Shown piece by piece: positions 34,536 through 45,171 of a stretch of DNA of 64,000 nucleotides. This stretch comes from Dipteris shenzhenensis (lineage: Eukaryota > Polypodiophyta > Polypodiopsida > Gleicheniales). The DNA lies in NCBI GenBank assembly GCA_047967505.1, contig CM106539.1. One strand, 5' to 3'. Within the stretch, counting starts at the first letter, position 1. Every line of letters begins with the position of its first letter. The notes under the pieces were generated by a model that searched no databases, had not been told where the DNA came from, and saw nothing but the letters and a program-made list of their open reading frames with translations. Made by a program: the position numbers and the translations under genes.

Positions 34536-36777
34536 TGCCAGAGGAGATGTATACTGGTAGGAAACCAGATATTTCTCATTTGAAGATTTTTGGTTGCATT
34601 GCCTATGTCCATGTGCCAGATGAGCTGAGGTCCAAGTTGGATCCAAAAGCTGAGAAGTGTGTCTTTATTGGTTATTCTCTGCAGCAGAAAGGGTATAGAT
34701 GCTATAACCCTTCTACATGTAAGTTCACAGTGAGCAGAGATGTTGTTTTTGATGAGATGAGCAGCTGGTATAAACCAGTAAATGTGATGATTGATGTAGA
34801 TGCACAAAATGGTAATGCTGCACAGAATGCACAACAGCAATCACAAAATATCAGTGGACCTAGAGTGTCCTCTACCAGTGGTTCACATACTTCGCCATGG
34901 ACAGGCAGATTGAGATCAGGAGAATCCCCTCAAAGCAATGCAGAGAGTGGTATGCAAGTATCACAAAAAGGGAAAGAGAAGGTAGATCAGCCCATGTATG
35001 ATGTGAATGCAGGTCACTCTTGTGTGGATGGTGAATCCAGTGGCTCAGAACAGAGCATTGATGATGAGTTGGGTATTCCTTCTATTGTTACACCTGGAGT
35101 AAGGAAGACCAGGGATGTTTTGAGAGCACCTGGAAGTGAGCCTATTTTGCGCAGGTCTACCTGGGTTAGGTATCTTGTGGATAGGCTGAAATATGATGGA
35201 TTTACAGCCATTCACTATGCCTATATGGTCAAAGTGATACAGGAACCAGAACCCACTTCTTTTGAGCAAGCCATGGGAAATGAAAAATGGGAGAAAGCCA
35301 TGGATGAAGAAATGGATGCCTTGGATGCTAATGCTACATGGGAATTGGTGCCTTTGCCTAAAGACAAGAATGCAATTTGCTGTAAGTGGGTTTATAAGGT
35401 GAAGCACAATGCAAATGGTTCTGTGAACACATACAAGGCAAGATTAGTTGTCAAGGGGTATGCACAGACATATGGCATTGATTATGAAGAAACATTCAGT
35501 CCGGTTGCAAGGATGGCAACCGTAAGAGCATTCATTGCTATGGCTGCATCAAAGGGATGGTCTTTACATCAGATGGATGTAAAGAATGCCTTCTTGCATG
35601 GTGATTTGCAAGAAGAGGTCTTTATGGAGCAGCCACCAGGTTATGTTCATGCTGTTCATCCTGAGTTTGTTTGCAGGTTGAAGAAAGCCTTGTATGGCTT
35701 GAAACAAGCACCTAGAGCATGGTTTGACAAGATAGGATAGTATCTTGTCACTATTGGCTTTAAGATTTTCAAGGCAGATTTCTCACTTTATGTGAGAAAC
35801 ACAAAGAAAGGTATTATGTTGCTTGTCATTTATGTTGATGATTTGATCATCACAGGTGATAGTGATGAAGATATCCTTCATGTGAAAATGCTATTGACGC
35901 AGAAGTTTGAGATGAAGGATTTGGGAGAGCTGCGTTATTTCTTGGGCATTGAGGTGATTAGATCACCAAGTGGGATACAGCTCTTGCAGAGGCAGTATGG
36001 ATTGGACATGCTATCCAAATATGGGATGACAGGCTGTAAGCCTATTTCAGTTCCTTTGGAGCAGAATGTGAAGCTGAGCACAGATGCAGGTGAGCTTTTG
36101 GAAGACCCTACTATGTACAGATGCATAGTAGGAAGTTTGATTTACATGACTATTACCAGGCCAGATTTGAGCTATGCTGTTGGGTTGGTAAGTCAGTTTA
36201 TGTAGGCTCCAAGGAAACCGCATTTGGATGCGGCTAGACGCATACTCAGGTATGTGAAGTCCACATTGCAGTATGGACTATTTTATGAGGCTGGGGTTCA
36301 GATACAGTTGCATGGATACACTGATGCTGATTGGGCTGGTAGCATTTCAGATAGACGATCTACCAGTGGATATGTGTTCTCTTTTGGGAGTGTTGCAGTC
36401 ACTTGGAGCAGCAAGAAACAGCCTACAGTTGCCTTGTCGAGCACAGAGGCTGAGTACAGGGGTGCAACAATGGCTGCATGTGAGGTAGCTTGGTTGCATA
36501 AGCTACTCTATGATATGCATCAGTCTACAGATGGGCCGGTTGTCATTTATTGTGACAACATGAGTAGTATACATTTGGCAAAGAACCCAGTCTTTCATGC
36601 CAGAACAAAGCACATTGAGGTGCATTATCACTATGTGCGGGAGAAGGTTTTACTAGGTCTTATTGATCTAGTTTATGTCAGCACAGAGGATCAGGTAGCT
36701 GACATATTCACGAAAGCATTGGGTGCGCAGAGAAGCTGCGCAAGTTCAGAGACCTGCTTGTGCAGGATTTGGGATTG
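34530..36777 (+). pseudogene. Copia B integrase tail, reverse transcriptase, RNase H
   Basis: Open from about 34415 to a TAG at 35738 in this frame, then on past it, a TAG at 36203, and RNase H to 36778. RT motifs include [34 protein letters not shown] and the catalytic YVDD at 35831. RNase H has [24 protein letters not shown] and [12 protein letters not shown]. The TAG at 35738 is shared with element A at 13713, so it predates their split; the TAG at 36203 is CAG in element A. A one-base slip near 36720 replaces the last residues. Confidence 0.93.
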
Positions 36778-36782
36778 ATCTC

Positions 36783-36791
36783 GAGGGGGAG
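36783..36791 (+). other. Polypurine tract
   Basis: GAGGGGGAG directly precedes the 3' LTR; it is the expected primer for plus-strand DNA synthesis. Confidence 0.9.
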
Positions 36792-37144
36792 TGTTGAGAT
36801 ATCGAGCTACACTCGAGATATGTCAGGGTGACCGTTGTGTACTTATGTCACCGACTTGTTAGCTGGAGATGCGGTTGGTACACTGCCCACAAATAATAGC
36901 TGGATGACAGCTATCCTTATCTACACTAGTTCGTGGCTCAGTTAGTATGCCACCTTAGTTAGTTGAGTTTGGTTTTGAGACCCACATATAGGGTTCTTCT
37001 ATTTCTTTGTACTTGAGTTCTTTTGGCTTTCACAACTAAGAAGAGGAAAACTGTTTTCAGCCTCCACCTTTGTGTGTATTCCCCCATTGTGCATGTGAGA
37101 AAGCCGCAAGTGAGACTCCTTCCCTCTCTCCCACAATCTTCACA
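36792..37144 (+). repeat. 3' LTR of copia B
   Basis: 353 bp; it differs from the 5' LTR at about five sites, all in the first 150 bp, four of them transitions. It is followed by the AAAAG target duplication. Confidence 0.97.
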
Positions 37145-37489
37145 AAAAGTACATTCTCCAAGCCTTCTACAACTATTATGAGCCAAAGGTTGAATAATTA
37201 TATAGTTCATGGGTTGATTCAAAAGTACAACATCCAAGGTCTCAATAAATACACTTCATACATGACAAAACATAGGTAACATCATTAAGTACTACCCTTC
37301 ATCTGATATATCTATGGGTTCTTCTAGAAATAGCCATCTTGACTTGCACCCATAAACTTTTTTGTGACTTGCATGCTATCCTGGTTTGCCCAAGCTCCAA
37401 AGTGGTCTGTAGAAGTAAACTGGCAGTGATCCTTTGATAGCAATAATTGCCGTACTATTGCAATCCTGACTAGTGAGTTCATGATCATA

Positions 37490-38060
37490 CATAGGGCAAA
37501 CGGCCTGGCCGACAGCTCGAACAAGACATGCTGCAAGATTATAACTTGCGCCGTGGAAGCCAGTTGTACTAACTGGGAACACAAGCTCATCACTGCATTG
37601 TGGGCCTAGCAAACGTCTTACAAAGTGTCCATGAATTGCACCCCCTTCAGCCCAGCCTTTAGGGTGGAAGCAATTATGCCAATGAAATATGTAGTGCCCA
37701 GCCTCCGCATCACGATCAAGGAAGGGCTCACCAAAAATGCCTTGGCAGAGTGCTTAATTGATCTCGAGCGGCTAGATGAAATATGATTTCATGCAGCCTA
37801 TTGCCTTCGAGTGGAGAAGGCATGATGCAAAAACTGGTTCTACCGCAACCTCAAAAACAAGGACCCCAAGGAAAGATATGTCACACTTATCTTAGCATCT
37901 GCAACAACAAACGTAAACTTAAATATAGGGGCATAGATCCCTACTGCGTAGTGGAGATTACTCCACAAGGCACATGTGGAATAGCTACCCTCGACGGAGT
38001 GGAAATGGATGGTTACCTTAATGGGAGCAAATTGAAAAGATACTATAGCCCACTCACCCT
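37490..38060 (+). pseudogene. Ty3-like integrase C-terminal half
   Basis: One plus frame reads RANGLADSSNK, where Asp sits in place of the catalytic Glu of the usual NGxAE motif. It continues NWEHKLITALWA, a TAG, TPFSPAFRVEAIMPMK, VVPSLRI and later, in another frame, VVEITPQGTCGIATLDG and GSKLKRYYSP. This is the order of the Ty3 integrase end: last acidic residue, EAV-x-P-x-E turn, then the small beta-barrel. Stops and at least one frameshift show it is dead. It begins about 350 bp after copia B, with no LTR in between. Confidence 0.75.
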
Positions 38061-38099
38061 GTAGACCCTCCAAGCCATTTATAGGGAAAAGGAGCTTAA

Positions 38100-38600
38100 G
38101 GCTGAGGTAGCCCAGATGAAACATCAGGGCATCGAAGAAGCCAAGGCATGTAATGCCAAAATCAGACAACAAAAGCAAATGCCCATGTTTAAGGCAACAC
38201 TCAAACATCTAGGGCTGGCTGTTGAACTAGTGGTAGATCCAGCTAGGTTGAATGTCCAATTGCAAGGCCCGAGCTTATGTATCTTGGTACTCATGGATAC
38301 AGGATCGAGCCATAGCTTCATGTCCCGTGAAGTATGGGAAGCATTGCAATAGGTACCTGTAAACATTCATGTGGTCTCAGTCCACACAATCAATGGTCAA
38401 CTCTCAAGCACATTGGGGTAAGTGGACTTGAAACTAATGGTTGTTCGTCAAGAACTAGAGATTCGTTTTTATGTTCTCGCCATAGACATGAGCAACAAAT
38501 AGATGATATTGGGAAGGACCTGGTGCTACGCCGTGAATTGCCAAATCAATTGGAGGGATCGAACAAATGAACGGGGGGAGAACTACAATAATTTCGCTTT
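38100..38600 (+). pseudogene. Ty3-like protease fragment
   Basis: The frame open at 38116-38352 ends in LVLMDTGSSHSFMS, a retropepsin active-site loop. It continues beyond stop codons with GQLSSTLG, RFYVLAIDM and ILGRTW, matching the flap and the terminal I-L-G-x-x-W of Ty3 proteases. Stops at 38350, 38419 and 38500 disrupt it. It follows the integrase end on the same strand, which is the reverse of the normal order within one element. A further remnant with QCSNCGDSS lies near 38740. Confidence 0.7.
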
Positions 38601-38895
38601 GTGAAGGTCGTCCCACCCCCACCATAGTACCACCACTCACAAAAGGCAAATAATTTTTAAATGAAGCCAATTCCAAGGCCCCAACCACCCCTAACGATCC
38701 TGGCTCCAAACCTCAAAAGGAAGTACATGCCCAGACAATGCAATGTTCTAATTGTGGTGATAGCAGCAAGGCCATGCCGCAAGCTGGGGATGACCATTTT
38801 CCAAGCGAAATCTTCCAAGCGTTTGAGTGAAGGAAAAAAAAAGATTCCAACTATGTAAAAATAAGACAAAATAAGATAAGAACAAAACAACACTA

Positions 38896-38932
38896 TATTA
38901 GAGAATTTGGGAAAATCCCAATTCCCACGAAA
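38896..38932. repeat. Shared boundary repeat, copy 1
   Basis: TATTAGAGAATTTGGGAAAA followed by TCCCAATTCCCACGAA matches 48426-48462 (TATTAGATAATTTGGG...). Each copy lies about 0.8-0.9 kb downstream of one of the two paralogous fusion genes, so it may mark the edge of the duplicated unit. It contains a short inverted repeat TTGGGA/TCCCAA. Confidence 0.75.
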
Positions 38933-39245
38933 TAAAATATAGTCACTTCAAAAGTAAAATTTGATGTTTTTTATTGAAACATTTGCTCCATTGAGGACCC
39001 AAGTTTTAATTATGTTGGAGGAAACTAGACCATGCACAATACTTTCCCAATTCCTAGAACCCAAGCAATAAGCTTCCGTATGTTGCTATGGCAAAAGGCC
39101 TTAATAGATGTGAACATGGCCCCATGGCCAAAACATTTGTTGATTTGCTAGTGAAAGAAAGATATTTGTTGTTTCATATACATCAAAACCACAAACAAAA
39201 TCCAATTTATAGATGTTGCATTAGGAAGATTCATTGGAGTAAATT

Positions 39246-39486
39246 AAATTGCAGTATTGATATATGCAATAGGATTGTTATAGAGCTTTGACATCCATCA
39301 TATAAATGTGGTGTTCAAAAACAAAATTAAACTTGCAACAACTGTCAATTTTTATTTGGTATATTAGATGTATCAAATTAATGCCAAATGCATATGTTTT
39401 TATGTTGATAAATTGCAGTATTGATGTATGCAATAGGATTATGGTAGAGCTTTGACATCCATAATATAAATGTGGTGTTCAAAAAC
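39246..39486. repeat. 75-bp direct repeat, 164 bp apart
   Basis: AAATTGCAGTATTGAT.TATGCAATAGG...GTGGTGTTCAAAAACA occurs at 39246 and 39410. The trailing GTGTTCAAAAACACC also appears near the other paralog at about 48671, together with a nearby CATAATAG.GAG motif. Confidence 0.85.
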
Positions 39487-39681
39487 ACCGTTCCATCATA
39501 ATAGAGCTCGTGAAACTCTCCATCACAATAGAGCTCATGAAACTGGGAGACATGATCTTGATAAAAGCCTTTTTTTAAATTGCTTTCTTGTGCTAAATAT
39601 AATCAAAACCATTGACACATAGCCAATTTTGCAACTAAAGTTTGCACCACATCGTTTAACACAATCATTAACAATTCCATA

Positions 39682-40548
39682 CTAGTATTCATACTCAAAA
39701 GTTAGCTCATCTCCGAAGGAGATATCCTTTATGGTTTGCACAATAATGTAGCCATGGGCACCCGAATCTCCTTGTGACTTTTGAGCCCAAGGTGGTAGCT
39801 TAGGGATGTATACAAATATAACATTTGTTCTTTCTTTATAATACATTGAGCTATTTATATATCCAGCAATGTTTCCATACAATACATCTCCCACAATACA
39901 TTTCACATCTATCAATGGCTCAATGAATGGATCTTCAAACATTCCATAAGTCTTCATCCTTGGAAAAGCCTTGAGGAGAGATCTCCAAGTATCATAATCA
40001 TACTTTGGACCATTACATACCATCAAATCCTGTTTCTTCTTGATGCTCGTATCATTCAATGTAACATGTCGAGCATGCACCATACTTCTTGTAGTAGGAC
40101 AAGTCCCTCTCACTCTAGTTTTGGTTATAGGTGAAGCAATACCTTTCTTTGTGTCTTTTTTTGAACTACGAATAGACATATGAGATTCAACATTCATCCT
40201 TTCAAGCACTTCTTTGTTTTTTTCTTTGAATTCAAGGATCACTGGTTGAAAATAATAGAACATATCATGCCCTTCAACAATCGGAGCTTGACCAAATGTA
40301 TTAGAAGAGATGGCACTAAGCACATCTACTGCATCATCTAGCATCTGTAGGTATGGCAATAACTCATGAAGCAAAATAGAATCACCACAATCTATATCAA
40401 ATTTTGTAGGGAAATGGCAATTTTCTACTGGTTTAACACAACCCGTGTAAGGCGAAATGTCAATGAACACTGTTCTTGTTGGTTTGCATTCCTCTTTAAA
40501 ACAACACCACACTCTCATTAATGGTTTAAACTCTGCTTCCACATTCAT
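39682..40548 (-). CDS. 288-codon ORF joining HAD end and SET-like end
   Basis: This single open frame is the direct evidence that the two domains belong to one protein. Residues about 25-100 match the end of FCP1/NIF HAD domains: a hydrophobic strand into FIDISP, then N-x-x-F-P, then a helix D-x-x-L-L-x-x-L-x-x-Y-L. Residues about 185-288 match a SET domain end: YGNIAGYIN, YIIVQTIKDI and GDELTFEYEY, the last corresponding to the conserved G-E-E-L-x-x-D-Y. A basic linker of about 60 residues lies between. The usual Asn-His-x-Cys is Asn-Ser here, so methyl transfer is doubtful. Confidence 0.65.
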   Translation of the reverse strand: MNVEAEFKPLMRVWCCFKEECKPTRTVFIDISPYTGCVKPVENCHFPTKFDIDCGDSILLHELLPYLQMLDDAVDVLSAISSNTFGQAPIVEGHDMFYYFQPVILEFKEKNKEVLERMNVESHMSIRSSKKDTKKGIASPITKTRVRGTCPTTRSMVHARHVTLNDTSIKKKQDLMVCNGPKYDYDTWRSLLKAFPRMKTYGMFEDPFIEPLIDVKCIVGDVLYGNIAGYINSSMYYKERTNVIFVYIPKLPPWAQKSQGDSGAHGYIIVQTIKDISFGDELTFEYEY

Positions 40549-41512
40549 CCTATCTAGTCAAATGATTCTACTCTTTGTATGGTTGTGGCATGCCATCGCA
40601 CCCCAAACCATGAAGAAATGTAACTTTTTGTTAACATGATGCTCCAAAGTGTCCAGCATGTGTTGCACCATGCCCTTTTCTCCTCCAGTGGACCAAATGC
40701 CAACATGGTAGTGATCGAGCAACCATTGTAGAAACTCTAAACACCCAGGACGGAGAACAAGCCAATGCTTCCCATTGTGCAATCTCATATGTTTGTTTGA
40801 CTTCGAAAAACAACGCTCGAGCAATAACCCTTTCAAATCTATTATCACTGCTAGTCTTATTTTTGTTATCACCTCTTTTGACATTATTTCTGAGGGTGAC
40901 ATTATGTCTTCTCCTTTACCTTCTAAGATTTCTTCCTACACCTTGGCTTCATACAATGACATTGCATCTTCTCCTTTACCTTCTAAGATTGCATCCACAT
41001 TTGTCAATGGAACATTAACTCCAGACATTGCATCCTCAACATTTTCAATCAACCATGTTGAGATTGGAACTTGCATGATAATGTTCAAATTAGGCACATA
41101 ACAAATCATTGGATCAGGTGTCACATGTATAGGCAATGCTTCTAGTGATGTGAAATTGAGATGGCCAAGATCTGTTGATAAACAAGGAAATGAAATTCAT
41201 AAGTAGAAACAAATTGAAGATTGAGTTGGAAAACCAAATTGTCAAACTTTAGGTTGTGTGCTCTCAATGAAATTTGTTTGTGTGAAAGCATTCATGTTTT
41301 TCTTTTTCAAAACAAAATTGGATTACTAAAAAAAAGAAAGCATTCATGTTCATATGCATAGTATACCCCCTAAAGTTGTTGAATCTATACCCTTTCAAGT
41401 TATTTTAATCCCCAAAACTACATATCCTTACAATGCCAAAAACCTTTGCACAATAGATAGAGTGGAGTCCAACATTACGTAGCATTGCCCGAGTGTTCCC
41501 ACTAAGAAAAGA

Positions 41513-41536
41513 TTTGGCCAAGTGGCCAAAACATAT
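41513..41536. repeat. Solitary TTTGGCC/GGCCAAA hairpin
   Basis: GATTTGGCCAAGTGGCCAAA is a single copy of the hairpin that makes up the arrays at 19.5-20.8 and 43.3-44.05 kb. It lies within the intron of fusion gene copy 1. Confidence 0.8.
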
Positions 41537-42213
41537 TGGAGCATTCATATGAAGTGAATAAGGATAGAGACAACAATTTACACTAATTCATTCATCACGA
41601 TCAAGACTCAACACACTTTTTAACATTTATGAACTCATAAATAAATTTGGATGTGTATCACACTCCGAAGGTATTACAATATGCAAACACATCTTTTCAT
41701 GAAATATAGAAAATTAAAAATATTCCAGAATACATATGAATGTTTGAATTATGGCAATGAATTATGGCAATGAGATAGAAGAAATTTCCAAGTAATATTA
41801 AAAGATCCTTGGAACGAAATTAATACATCATATGGAGAATATAGCAAGATAACATATGGAAAACACGAACACCATATAAAAGGATAATTTCAAGGACCTG
41901 TTGCTTTCTCTTCTGTTTCCCAAGACTTTGAAGCGTGTTTTTGTAAATGCTCACGCTGCTCTTCATTGAAGGGTTGAAGCTCTTTTTGTCTTGGTATGGT
42001 ATCAATTTCTTTATCCCCTCCACCTTTAGTTGTATCATCTTCTTTTGGTACCCCCTCTATTGCCAATATTGGTTCTTGCAAGCCAGCACATTGTAGAATT
42101 TCATGATTACTGTAAGCATGCATGTAACAGATACTTTCCACCTTTGGCAACTCCTCATAAGTCTCAACAACTGAAACAATAAGCTCAAAATTGAAATTCT
42201 GAATCTTAGACAA

Positions 42214-43137
42214 AATTCAAATTTCAAACTTCAAGATCTGAAAGTCAAATCATATACTAAAGACCCTACTTTCAAATCACACTTCGAGATTCGTACTTTT
42301 ACAACTCTTGCTTTCAAATCGTGGTGTTTCGAAATGGAAAAGATGGAGAACATGCAAGAATCAGGCACACTTTCTATTTCTTTCGTTTTCTTACTTGGAT
42401 GATTGAGTAGCCATTGTTTGTGAGCTTGTGCTCTTTGGATTTCAAGCAGGCAAGCAAATCTATTCATTTCCTCTAAAACTAGTTCTCTTGTTGCATGCAG
42501 TAGTTGACTATGGTGAATTGAGAGGAGGATACAAACACAGGGAGAGAGGAGCTGTAGCAATCATAGGAGTTGTCTTTCTTGCTGGCAGACGGGTAGAGGA
42601 GTCCCCCAAAAAAGCATGCACCCCCCAAAAATCATGTCGAGCAAAAAAAAAAAAAAAAAAGGACCTCTTTCTAATCCAACTATTGAGTGTGGAACCTATG
42701 GAGTGTTTAATTGGTAATGGAAGTTTAAAATCTACATAGTTAAGTGTACATTGTTAGGATAAATCTGGGATAGGGAGCCTCCTGAGACCTCTCATTTTGA
42801 CATAGTTTTGAACTTTTTTGCTTGCAATTAGCTAACCAAGGGTGGAGGAGTGTTTTCCAAGAACTACCCCATCTGAGACATTGTCCTAAGGCTCTCAAAC
42901 CACCCTAGTTACACATTTGAGATCTAGGAAGGGAGAGAACAAGGTGAGCCTAGCACTTGATCCCCCATGAAGATGAATTCAATTCCTTCTCATAATTTTA
43001 CTTTTTATGCTTGGTTTAAAAGGTTTGTTTACTTTTAAAATTTTGGTTTTTTAATGGTTTTATATTTTCAGGTTTGCTTTTAAAGTAATAGTATGATTTT
43101 AAAGTGTAATAGCGTGAATCATGAAAAGCAGGATCTT
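42214..43137. other. No supported gene; poly(A) run
   Basis: A 109-codon minus ORF (42231-42560) lies upstream of fusion gene copy 1 but matches nothing in copy 2 and is not called. An A run at 42638-42660 could be an old retroposed end. The rest is unique. Confidence 0.5.
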
Positions 43138-43275
43138 TGGATTTGAATTTTAAAATTTGAAACTTGAAATTTGAAACTTGAAATTTGAATTTTGAAATTT
43201 CAAACTTGAATTTTGAATTTTGAACTTTAAATTTTAAATTTTAAAATCTGGATTTTCAATTTTTAAATTTAACAT
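43138..43275. repeat. TTGAAATTT short-period repeat
   Basis: Degenerate tandem repeats of TTTGAAATTTGAA/TTTTGAATTTTGAA immediately left of hairpin array 2. Similar A/T-rich sequence occurs at 60350-60560. Confidence 0.9.
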
Positions 43276-43284
43276 TTGAACGTT

Positions 43285-44052
43285 TGAAGATTTGGCCATG
43301 TGGCCAAATCCTCGCCAAATCTTCCTACTGATTTGAAAGAAGGTAGCAACATTTGGCAGCACGGAAAAATTTTCCCAAACCCTAGTGCTTTGAAAGATTT
43401 GGTCACATGGCCAAATCTTCTAGAACCTAGTGATTTGAAAGAAGCACACAAGATTTGGTTGCATGGCGAAAACTCTCCATACCCTAGTGCTTTGAAAGAA
43501 GCCTACCAAATTTGGCCACACGACCAAATCTCCCCAAGTTTGAAAGAACGCCACAACCAAATCTTTTCAGTGCTTTGAAAGAAGTCACCAAGGTCTTGAA
43601 GGATTTGGCCGTGCATCCAAATCTTGCTAGCTTCTTTGAGAGCACCAAGGTCTAAGTAGATTTGGCCGTGTGGCCAAATCTTATTGCTTCTTTCAAAGCA
43701 CTAGTGTCTTAGGAGATTTGGCCATGTGGGTAAATCTTGTTGGCTCCTTTCAAAGTACCAGGGTCTGGGGAGATTTGACCATGTGGCCAAATCTTGTGGG
43801 CTTATTTGAAAGCACCAGGGTATGTGGAGATTTGGCTTCTTTCAAACCACCAAGGTCTAAGTAGATTTGGTTGTGTGGATAAATCTTGATGGCTTCTTGA
43901 AAGCACAAGTGTCTCAGGAGATTTGGTTGTGTGGACAAATCTTGCTATCTCCCTTTCAAAGCACCATGGTTTGTGAAGATTTGGCCATGTAGCCAGATTT
44001 TGCTGGCTAAAATTCAAAGCACCAAGGTTTAAGAAGATTTGGTCATGCAATG
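43285..44052. repeat. Hairpin array 2, head-to-head
   Basis: Thirteen units of about 55-62 bp, each centred on a variant of the inverted repeat TTTGGCCATGTGGCCAAA (extended arms GAT...ATC). Left of about 43590 the spacers read CCCTAGTGCTTTGAAAGAAG. Right of it they read GCTTCTTTCAAAGCACTAG, the reverse complement, so the array inverts in the middle and its two halves could pair. The apparent ORFs are repeat translations. Confidence 0.92.
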
Positions 44053-44505
44053 AAATCTTGGAAAGCATTTTCATCCTAAGTCAAACCATCAGATATCAAT
44101 ATTCAACTATAACGAATGCTATGTATAAAGGTGCCACATTGAAACTGGGGGTTAAAGTCAACTTGCTTGTCAGTGGAAAGATTGTTGCGATTGGGAAAAT
44201 ATTCTCTACATCACATGATGACATGTGCCAAGGTGTGCCCTTGGGAGAAAACAATGTATCCATGGTGATCAATATTTGTATGGATGAAAGTGCACTTCTT
44301 CCATTTCCTACAATGGATGCATTCTTAGTCTATGAGGCTTTGGGTAGTGTTGTTCATTGGAATGCATGGTGAATGAGTTGTGTAGACAATGTCAATGGAG
44401 CTATTGTACCAATGAATGATATCAGATCAGATACCATTGATGTTGAACCTCTATGTGAATATGATGAGTTTTCCACTCGAGAATCATGGAAGGACAAGAA
44501 AGTTT

Positions 44506-44793
44506 TGTTGGTAAACTGAAAGGAAAGAGTAGAGTGGACATAAATTCAGAATACTTGCATTATAGAATGAAGAAGAGTGAGGTCCTTATGTAGGCACCTC
44601 TTACATGCTCACTGACATCACTGATGACTTCAGAGCCCCACAATCATCTCCTCAATCTGCTCCTAGATTCTCTCAATCATCCTATGTGGCTTTCCACCAC
44701 CTAACTGTGCTTATGGGCACCTAACTGTGCCTCTAGCACTCACACATAGAAACCAAGGTGTGCGTGAGGCATACACCTTGAGATCTCCCAACA
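44506..44793 (-). repeat. 3' LTR of element D
   Basis: 288 bp, left on the plus strand, with internal sequence to its right; minus strand begins TGTTGGGAGATCTCAAGG. Confidence 0.95.
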
Positions 44794-45171
44794 AACCCCC
44801 CCTCAAGGAAATGCCTCAGGCTATGTCAAGGATACAGCTAGCACAAGGTGTCTCATGCCATCTCATGGTGGTCATGGATCTATCAATGGCTAGGAGCTCA
44901 AGCTAGCAAGGGTTCCCATGGGTGTAAGGTAAACAAAAGGGATACAAAAGACCTTCCAATGGTTATCTCCCCTACATGTACATGCACACAATGTCTGCAG
45001 GAGGTACCATGGAGCAAAACACATACACATGGCCTACATCATAAGGTGACTAGAGGTGTTTACAAAACACACAAAACACAATAATTTATTTCATTCATTT
45101 TGGAGGACTATCTAGGCTGAGTACCTTGACTCAACATAAAAAGAGAGATCTGGAGCATACATAGAGATGAT

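Larger units (their letters stand above)
31633..37144 (+). mobile_element. Complete Ty1/copia retrotransposon B
   Basis: A 5,512-bp element bounded by two 353-bp LTRs and flanked by a 5-bp target duplication AAAAG (31628-31632 and 37145-37149). The Met-tRNA primer site follows the 5' LTR without a gap and a GAGGGGGAG polypurine tract precedes the 3' LTR. Gag, protease, integrase, reverse transcriptase and RNase H are all present in copia order. The element is structurally complete but coding-defective: six in-frame TAG codons, frameshifts near 33205 and 36720, and a rearranged integrase at 34488-34560. LTRs differ at about five positions by eye, all in the first 150 bp. It would need proteins in trans to move. 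Confidence 0.97.
39682..42213 (-). pseudogene. Fusion gene copy 1: HAD (FCP1-like) + SET-like, truncated
   Basis: The order on the minus strand is exon 42170-41898 (LPKVESICYMHAYSN, matching the end of the methyltransferase-like domain of copy 2), an intron 41897-41172 with GT-AG ends and phase 1, then 41171-39682. That last part has a leader, TAG at 40938, the FCP1/NIF-like start (LAVIIDLKGLLL, VLRPGCLEFLQ, VGIWSTGG), TGA at 40560, then one uninterrupted 288-codon ORF. The ORF runs from the HAD end (TVFIDISPYTGCV, LLPYLQMLDD) to a SET-like end (GNIAGYINSS, then FGDELTFEYEY). HAD motif I lacks its second Asp. The ParB-like part and most of the methyltransferase part are absent. It is a paralog of the gene at 49.3-55.0 kb. 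Function is not inferable beyond the domains. Confidence 0.65.

Noticed and set aside
32531-36777. Use of a variant genetic code in which UAG is sense
   Set aside because: Other genes here end normally at TAG or TGA, and CAG/TAG differences between elements A and B point to ordinary mutation; kept only as an alternative in the findings.
43285-44052. CRISPR-like array (regular repeats and spacers)
   Set aside because: The spacers are themselves repeats, the array inverts orientation in the middle, there are no cas genes and the context is a plant nuclear genome.
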